From positions 202,685 through 266,684 of the forward strand of contig JAITIP010000018.1 of NCBI GenBank assembly GCA_031279415.1: a stretch of DNA of 64,000 bases, in the 5' to 3' direction. The notes beneath the pieces are model-generated. The model was not told the DNA's origin, searched no databases, and worked only from the letters and a program-made list of their open reading frames with translations. Position numbers and translations under genes: made by a program. Shown here in pieces: positions 58,738 to 64,000 of this stretch. How positions within the stretch are numbered: position 1 is the first letter of the stretch; every line of letters starts with the position of its first letter. This stretch comes from Candidatus Endomicrobium procryptotermitis (lineage in GTDB: Bacteria > Elusimicrobiota > Endomicrobiia > Endomicrobiales > Endomicrobiaceae).

Positions 58738-59661
58738 ATGGCGAAAATTTTAATTATCGATGATGAACCTTTTTTAAGAGAAATGCTTGACGATATTCTT
58801 TCTTTTGCGGGTTATAATGTCGTTAAAGCGTCCAACGGCAAAGAAGGACTGCAGAAAATATTTTCAGATTGCCCGGATATTGTTCTTTTAGATTGCTCTA
58901 TGCCTGAAATGGATGGATATGAAGTTTTAACGCATTTGAGAAAAGCTCCAAAATTTATGAATCTTCCAGTAATAATGCTTACAGCAATGACAGGGGAAAA
59001 TGAGGAAATAAAAGGGTTTAGTTTAGGTCTTGATGACTATATAACAAAACCGTTCAAATCCGCCGTTTTGCTTGCCCGCGTGCGCACAATACTTGAAAGA
59101 AAAAAACTGAGTGTTGATTCAAATCCCCTCACTTCTTTTGCGGGAAATGCGGCGATAAAGTCAGAAGCTGAGAAACGTCTGCAGCTCGGCAAACAGTTTG
59201 CTTTTTTGTATATAGACATTTCAAATTTTAAAAGTTTTAACGATAAATACGGTCTTCAGCGCGGTGATGACGTGATAAAATATACCGCGGATTGTCTTTC
59301 GTCCGCCGTGAAGTCCGATTTTAACGATGATGATTTTATCGGACATGCCGGCGGCGACGATTTTGTTATAATGACGCACCCTAAAAAAGCCGAAGCGATT
59401 GCTAAAAAGGTTATCGAACGATTTGATCCCGGCATAAAAAATTTTTATGATGAAGTTGACAGAAAAAATGGCTATATTATGTCTATCGACAGGCAGTACA
59501 ATAAAAAAAATTTTCCTATAATGACGGTTTCCGTGGCAATTATATCCACCGAAATAAGCAGTTTATCTCACTTCTCGGATATTTCAAGACGTGCCGCGGA
59601 GCTTAAATCGCTGGCAAAACGTAATGAAAAAAGCTCCTATGTTTTTGAGCGGAGAAAGTGA
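58738..59661 (+). CDS. Response regulator with degenerate GGDEF domain
   Basis: A 307-residue protein. Residues 1-125 are a receiver domain with DDE at 8-10 and phospho-acceptor Asp52 in LLDCSMPEMDG, and KPF near 105. Residues 140-300 are a GGDEF-type nucleotidyl-cyclase domain (FLYIDISNFKSFNDKYG). The signature reads AGGDDF (204-209) instead of GGDEF, and no RxxD inhibitory site precedes it. Cyclase activity is doubtful; it may be a nucleotide sensor or scaffold. The stop is close to the next start. Confidence 0.85.
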   Translation: MAKILIIDDEPFLREMLDDILSFAGYNVVKASNGKEGLQKIFSDCPDIVLLDCSMPEMDGYEVLTHLRKAPKFMNLPVIMLTAMTGENEEIKGFSLGLDDYITKPFKSAVLLARVRTILERKKLSVDSNPLTSFAGNAAIKSEAEKRLQLGKQFAFLYIDISNFKSFNDKYGLQRGDDVIKYTADCLSSAVKSDFNDDDFIGHAGGDDFVIMTHPKKAEAIAKKVIERFDPGIKNFYDEVDRKNGYIMSIDRQYNKKNFPIMTVSVAIISTEISSLSHFSDISRRAAELKSLAKRNEKSSYVFERRK

Positions 59662-59669
59662 GGAAACAA

Positions 59670-60371
59670 ATGATTGAAAATAAAGTTGTCGTTGTCGACG
59701 ATGAGGAGGATATAAGAAGCCTTGTCAAAGATATTCTACAGAGAGAGAACTTTAAAGTTATATCATGTCAGGATACCGAAGAAGGTTACAAAAGAATCTT
59801 GAAATCAAAACCAGATTTGGTTATACTAGATGTAAAAATGCCGCAAATCGGTGGGATAGAGCTTTGCAGGCTTTTGAGAGAAAACTCTGAAACGAAAAAC
59901 ATGCCGATAATAATGCTCACGGTAGAATCGTCTGAAACGGATAAAATTATTGGTTTCGGCGTAGGAGCAGACGATTATATAACGAAGCCTTTCGGCAATA
60001 AAGAATTTGTTGCGAGAGTGAAATCTCTCCTCAGGCGGACGAGTCGCAAAAGCGAATCCAATATTTTGGAATGCGATGGATTGGTAATAAACCTTGATTC
60101 AAGAACGGTTACCATAAATAAAAAAGAGGTTATTTTGCGTCCTAAAGAGTTTGATTTGCTTTACACGTTTTTGCTCCGTCCGAATTTTGTGTTAAACAGA
60201 GATTTCATATTGGAAAACGTTTTTGAGTATAATGTCGCGGTTACAACGCGCACAATAGACACTCATATTAAAAATTTAAGGCAGACTCTGGGTTCGTGGA
60301 GCAAGAGAATAGAAACTGTCTTTGGAAGAGGCTTTAAATTTGTCCCAGACCAAAACGACAAAAAAAAGTAA
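59670..60371 (+). CDS. OmpR/PhoB-family response regulator
   Basis: A 233-residue DNA-binding regulator. The receiver domain has Asp54 in LVILDVKMPQIGG and KPF near 105. The C-terminal winged helix has the family's RPKEFDLLYTFLLRPN and TRTIDTHIKNLRQ with FGRGFKF. The ATG at 59670 with gtgagg upstream is preferred over a GTG at 59658 that overlaps the previous stop. It may be a second output of the kinase upstream. Confidence 0.9.
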   Translation: MIENKVVVVDDEEDIRSLVKDILQRENFKVISCQDTEEGYKRILKSKPDLVILDVKMPQIGGIELCRLLRENSETKNMPIIMLTVESSETDKIIGFGVGADDYITKPFGNKEFVARVKSLLRRTSRKSESNILECDGLVINLDSRTVTINKKEVILRPKEFDLLYTFLLRPNFVLNRDFILENVFEYNVAVTTRTIDTHIKNLRQTLGSWSKRIETVFGRGFKFVPDQNDKKK

Positions 60372-61101
60372 AACTTTGAAAGGCAAGGAAGATCTTAGCA
60401 AATACGATCCTCTTGTTTTTGCCATTGCGAAGAGATACAGCATGATGTTTCCGAAGATTGAGTTTGAAGATCTGGTTGCCGAAGGCAAGCTGGGGCTTCT
60501 GGAAGCTTCTTTAAAATATAAAAATGGCAAGAAAACGGTTTTTTCGACTTATGCGTGGTTTTGGATAATAAAAAACATTCAAAAGTATATTTCAAAAAAT
60601 ATTAATATGATAGAAACTCCACAAACTGTTAAAAATATATTGTCTTCTATAAAAAAAATAATTGACAGTAATGCTAAATCGGGGAAAAAAGTTTCTTTTG
60701 AAGGTTTGTCAAAAGCACTTGGAATAGGTATATCGGAAGTATCGGATACTTTGGCTATTGCTGAAAACCTTTCAAATATAGTTTCTTTAGATAAAGAAAT
60801 TGATACAGGAGAAAACATAAGATATTTGGTCGATTCCATTGAAGACAAGTCTCAGCCGGAAATATTTGATGTGATAACGCGCAGCGCCGACAATGAAATG
60901 CTTGCTGGGATGCTTTCAAAGTTGTCGGAAAAAGAAAACGCCGTATTGTCTTTCAGGTTTGCGCTGGACGGCGATATAGATAAAAGAATGTCTATAAAAG
61001 ATATAGCTTTAAATCTTAAAGTATCCGTTGCAAAAGTTAAAGATTTGGAAAATTCAGCTTTGTTAAAATTAAAAGGAATGATAAAAAATATAAATGGATA
61101 A
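60340..61101 (+). CDS. Sigma-70-family RNA polymerase sigma factor
   Basis: A 253-residue sigma factor without region 1. Region 2 includes FEDLVAEGKLGLLEASLKY and TVFSTYAWFWIIKNIQKYI. Region 3 is around KVSFEGLSKALGIGISEV. Region 4 has LSEKENAVLSFRFAL and MSIKDIALNLKVSVAKVKD. The TTG at 60340 with ggaagagg 8 bp upstream gives the start; it lies inside the preceding regulator gene. It overlaps the PorV-like gene by 8 bp, so it probably serves this operon or envelope genes. Confidence 0.87.
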   Translation: MSQTKTTKKSKTLKGKEDLSKYDPLVFAIAKRYSMMFPKIEFEDLVAEGKLGLLEASLKYKNGKKTVFSTYAWFWIIKNIQKYISKNINMIETPQTVKNILSSIKKIIDSNAKSGKKVSFEGLSKALGIGISEVSDTLAIAENLSNIVSLDKEIDTGENIRYLVDSIEDKSQPEIFDVITRSADNEMLAGMLSKLSEKENAVLSFRFALDGDIDKRMSIKDIALNLKVSVAKVKDLENSALLKLKGMIKNING

Positions 61102-63247
61102 AAATAAAATTACCTCGTTTATTCTCATAATTGCACTTCTTGTGAATATGACGTCTTATATTTTTGCGGATGCGGGAGTTACTTCAGGACAAATTTTTGC
61201 TTATAATCCTAACCCCGTTACAGGCGCACTGGGAGATGCCGGTATCGCCTTGAGGTCCGATAAGGCTGCATCGTCTATATTAAACCCTGCGGCTACTATA
61301 GATACTTACAGAATAACGGCTTCATTTAGCAATTCTTCATTGTTTGGCGAAATACAATATAATTTTATAGGTGTTACTTTCCCTACGGAAATAGGAAAAT
61401 TTGGGATGTCTTTTATGTACGGCGGGTATGGCAAAATCGATTATTATGACAGAGAAGGCGGTTCTATAAATATGGGCAGCAGTTATGACGCCGGATTTGT
61501 GCTGAATTATTCTCTTCCGCTTAAAAGAACTTCTCCAGTTGAAGTTACTTACGGTGGAGTTGGCGTCAATATAAAAGCTTTAAGAACGGTCTTGGGAAAT
61601 TATACGTCCGAAGCTCTTGCCGTTGACGTTGGAGGCATGTTTACTCTGCCTTCAATAGATAATTTGTCTCTTGGTGTCGCTTACAGAAATTTAGGAACAA
61701 AACAGAAATTCATAACGCAGGATTACGATATGCCGCAGACTTTTGCAGTGGGGCTTGCATATAGAGAGAAAGATTTTTATAATCTTAACATTGTGCTTGA
61801 TTTTAACGCCCAGATGAATTCTGGAAATTATTTTTCAACTGGTGCTGCGATAACGCCTGTATATTTTCTCACTTTCAGAGGCGGAGTGAAACTTGCGGAC
61901 GAATCTTTAAATACCGATTTAAGATTGGGTATGAGTTTTGAGTTTCAAAATTTCAGTGTTGATTATTCATATACTCCCTCAGACCAACTTAACGGCACTC
62001 ATAACTTCAATTTAAGTTATGCCATAGGAAAATTTACCAGCCAGCAGGTCGCGTACGACTATTATATGCAAAATCATTTCAGGAAAGCCGTTGAATCGTA
62101 TTATAAAAAAGATTATATTATGGCAAGAAATAGATTTGATGAAATATTGGCTGTTTATCCTGAACACAGGACTTCTCAAAGGTATCTTCAAAGGATTATT
62201 GATGAACTTACCGACATAGACGTATACAATGCCAGAAGAGTAAATGAATACATGAGAAAAGCCAATCTTGCCCTTGAAAAAGGCAACGTGGCAAAAGCTG
62301 CTAAAAATTTCAGCAAAGTTTTGGATATTGACCCTGAAAATACACTTGCAAGAACCGGTATTGAAAAAGTTAACGAGTATTCCGAAGAAGTGGAAATAGA
62401 AAGAGAAAGGCATAAAAATAGTGAAAGAATACAATATTTATGGGCAAGATATGAAAACTTTTATTTTCAAGGCGAACTTGTGCGTGCAAAAGAGGCTTTA
62501 AATTTTATTCTTGACATAGATCCGCAGAATGCCGCTGCAAAAGATGCTATTGTAACTATAGATGGTCAGCTTTCAAAGATTGCATCGGATAAAGTAGCGG
62601 AGATGTACAGTCAGGGAATGGATTATTATAATCAGGGAAAATTTCAGGAAGCCATAAGATATTTTGAAGCTATCATCATTGCCGCCCCGCACAGAAGAGA
62701 TGCACAGGAATTAATAGCGAAAGCGGAAGAAAATATACAAAAAATTACCGAATATGAAAGGCATAGAAAAGTTCTTGAAGCTCAGAGTAAAGTAAGAGGA
62801 GAACTTTCACGCAATTTTGAAAGAGCTCTAAATTATTATGAAAAAAACAGGCTTGCAGAAGCCGTCAAATATTTCAGAAGAAGCAAAGATATTGCCGACA
62901 AATATGAATTTAGTGACTATTCGCAAAATGCACAGACTTATATAGCCAAAATAAGCTACGAACTTTCAGAAATGCATTATCGCCGGGGTTTTGAACTTTT
63001 CAGAAAGAACGATTTTGAAGCTGCGGCAAAAGAGTACAAAACCGCTTTGAGCTATAATCCTAATAATACTTCAGCCTCATTTGAACTTGAAAGGGTTTCA
63101 GGAGACGTTGCGCAAAAATATTATGAAGAGGGAATGTCGTATTACAGCAGAAGCGATTTTGACAAAGCAAGAGAGTATTTAAAAAGAGCTCTTTACTTCA
63201 AACCGGACAAAGCAGAAGCGAAGAGGGCTCTAGAGAGGCTGCAATAA
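61094..63247 (+). CDS. PorV/PorQ-like outer-membrane protein with C-terminal TPR repeats
   Basis: A 717-residue exported protein with a signal peptide (about 1-25). Residues about 26-325 resemble the PorV/UPF0164 barrel family, with its opening GQIFAYNPNPVTGALGDAGI and the ILNPAAT segment. From about 330 to the end are tetratricopeptide repeats, such as YDYYMQNHFRKAVESYYKKD, YYNQGKFQEAIRYFE, FRKNDFEAAAKEYKTAL and YYSRSDFDKAREYLKRALYF. A barrel fused to a periplasmic TPR scaffold suggests an assembly or docking role. The next gene overlaps its stop by 1 bp. Confidence 0.82.
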   Translation: MDKNKITSFILIIALLVNMTSYIFADAGVTSGQIFAYNPNPVTGALGDAGIALRSDKAASSILNPAATIDTYRITASFSNSSLFGEIQYNFIGVTFPTEIGKFGMSFMYGGYGKIDYYDREGGSINMGSSYDAGFVLNYSLPLKRTSPVEVTYGGVGVNIKALRTVLGNYTSEALAVDVGGMFTLPSIDNLSLGVAYRNLGTKQKFITQDYDMPQTFAVGLAYREKDFYNLNIVLDFNAQMNSGNYFSTGAAITPVYFLTFRGGVKLADESLNTDLRLGMSFEFQNFSVDYSYTPSDQLNGTHNFNLSYAIGKFTSQQVAYDYYMQNHFRKAVESYYKKDYIMARNRFDEILAVYPEHRTSQRYLQRIIDELTDIDVYNARRVNEYMRKANLALEKGNVAKAAKNFSKVLDIDPENTLARTGIEKVNEYSEEVEIERERHKNSERIQYLWARYENFYFQGELVRAKEALNFILDIDPQNAAAKDAIVTIDGQLSKIASDKVAEMYSQGMDYYNQGKFQEAIRYFEAIIIAAPHRRDAQELIAKAEENIQKITEYERHRKVLEAQSKVRGELSRNFERALNYYEKNRLAEAVKYFRRSKDIADKYEFSDYSQNAQTYIAKISYELSEMHYRRGFELFRKNDFEAAAKEYKTALSYNPNNTSASFELERVSGDVAQKYYEEGMSYYSRSDFDKAREYLKRALYFKPDKAEAKRALERLQ

Positions 63248-63594
63248 TGAAAAATGCATTTATTATAGTATGTATGCTGCTTGTGTTTTCTGTGCCGGGA
63301 TATGCTGTAAAAGTTTATCCAAATCCTTGGATCCCTGACAGCAAAACCGATAATGACAGACACGGCAATTACATCACTGGTATAAAATTTGACAACCTTT
63401 CCGCTTCCGGCGGCACTATATATATATATAATGTTACGGGCGAACTCGTCAGAAGACTTGATTGGGCATCCGGAAAAACAGAAGAAAACTGGGACGGCAG
63501 AAATAACAGAAGCGAATATGTTGGCAGTGGCATATATATATGGGTAATAAAAGATGGCGGCACAAAATCTGGAAAAATAGTGGTAATAAGATAA
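63247..63594 (+). CDS. Secreted single-domain FlgD-Ig/sorting-domain-like protein
   Basis: A 115-residue protein with a signal peptide (about 1-20). The rest is one small beta-domain that resembles FlgD Ig-like or type IX secretion C-terminal domains: VKVYPNPWIPD, IYIYNVTGELVRRLDW, WDGRNN, VGSGIYIWVIKDGG and SGKIVVIR. Such domains usually sit at the end of large cargo proteins. Here the domain stands alone, directly after the PorV-like gene. A role as a minor cargo or adaptor is inferred. Confidence 0.72.
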   Translation: MKNAFIIVCMLLVFSVPGYAVKVYPNPWIPDSKTDNDRHGNYITGIKFDNLSASGGTIYIYNVTGELVRRLDWASGKTEENWDGRNNRSEYVGSGIYIWVIKDGGTKSGKIVVIR

Positions 63595-63805
63595 TTTTTT
63601 TGAAGATTCATTCGGTAAAATGTAGAACTGAAACTATAAAGATGGCAGAAGAAGACTCATTAATACGAAAATACAAAAAGAGCAGATATGGTTTTAGAAT
63701 TTACGTAAAAAAGCTTGATAGAAACTAATTAAATGGCATAATAATATTGTAGTTAATGTTGAGCATGCTAAAATTAAAATAAAAAAGGCTCGGGCAGAAA
63801 TAATT

Positions 63806-63838
63806 AAAAGTTCCTTAAAAAAGGAACTTTTATTTTTT
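63806..63838 (+). terminator. Intrinsic terminator of the sensor-to-secreted-protein operon
   Basis: AAAAGTTCCTT (63806-63816) pairs perfectly with 63821-63831 around an AAAA loop, then ATTTTTT. An 11-bp stem with a T-run is a clear terminator. Confidence 0.85.
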
Positions 63839-63885
63839 GTATTATGAAACCACCGGTGAAGGCTTTGGGGTTTGTCCATACCAAT

Positions 63886-63922
63886 AAAAAAAGCGAGCCG
63901 AAAACTTCCGGCTCGCTTTTTT
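63886..63922. terminator. Bidirectional intrinsic terminator
   Basis: GCGAGCCG (63893-63900) pairs with CGGCTCGC (63909-63916). An A-run precedes the stem and six Ts follow (63917-63922), so it can act on both strands. It probably separates this operon from a gene beyond the window, perhaps convergent. Confidence 0.85.
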
Positions 63923-64000
63923 ATCATTATCAAAATTTAAAATACTGCCAAAACTGCTGCCATAATCTGCAATAATGCCCTAGGCGTTTTCTCTAATGCT

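Larger units (their letters stand above)
63595..64000. other. 406-bp end region without a convincing gene
   Basis: Holds two terminators (63806-63838 and 63886-63922). A 28-codon frame from 63642 to 63728 is possible but has no supporting evidence. Nothing else is recognised before the window end. Confidence 0.5.

Noticed and set aside
63642..63728. Small 28-codon gene after the last operon gene
   Set aside because: No ribosome-binding site, strongly basic composition and no recognisable motif.

Overview
The window is a compact, AT-rich bacterial chromosome segment (no base composition was computed). About 60 protein-coding genes are recognised and every one lies on the + strand, mostly with gaps under 30 bp or overlaps of 1-35 bp. 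Gram-negative envelope genes (waaA, GT9 heptosyltransferase-like genes, an Mla-type lipid transport set, outer-membrane beta proteins) sit beside MEP-pathway isoprenoid genes, QueH-type queuosine synthesis and a PorV/TPR protein. From memory of gene content and protein style I infer Elusimicrobiota, close to Endomicrobium; a marker-gene search would be needed to prove this. I saw no tRNA, rRNA, CRISPR array, intact insertion sequence or prophage.

Layout. 1-5.9 kb: F-type ATP synthase a-c-b-delta-alpha-gamma-beta-epsilon, with an intrinsic terminator before epsilon, then a MORN-repeat lipoprotein. 6.8-18.6 kb: yebC-ruvCAB-queH, then a SpoIID-like protein, queA, HD protein, tgt, yajC, second HD protein, secD, secF and a MetH-activation-like protein. 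18.7-23.5 kb: lipid A/core cluster of waaA, a fused acyltransferase-GT9 gene and two more GT9 genes. 23.5-23.8 kb: palindromic repeats, a promoter and a structured leader. 23.8-33.7 kb: rpsB-tsf-pyrH-frr-ferredoxin-uppS-cdsA-dxr-rseP-ispG-greA-proS, which joins translation with undecaprenyl, phospholipid and isoprenoid precursor synthesis.

33.8-41.4 kb: purine permease, lipoamide dehydrogenase, gcvT, then a tightly packed secretin-core plus three Tad-like (TadE/TadG) membrane proteins, then rfbA. 41.4-42.1 kb: a 710-bp gene-free region with DnaA-box-like sites, a decayed palindromic repeat and the rpsF promoter and leader. 42.1-51.0 kb: rpsF-ssb-rpsR-rplI, a strong terminator, dnaB, alr, mlaE-mlaF-mlaD (MlaD carries an unusual C-terminal beta-rich domain) and radA. 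51.3-56.8 kb: aroC-aroK-YiiX-like, a predicted barrel protein, accA and fba.

56.8-63.6 kb is the most unusual part. A small membrane protein under a perfect consensus promoter is followed by an apparent operon of histidine kinase, response regulator with a degenerate GGDEF domain, OmpR-type regulator, sigma-70-family factor, a PorV-like/TPR outer-membrane protein and a single-domain FlgD/sorting-domain-like secreted protein. This looks like a self-contained signalling-to-envelope module. It and the 37.7-40.4 kb secretin/Tad-like cluster are the best candidates for an undescribed system.
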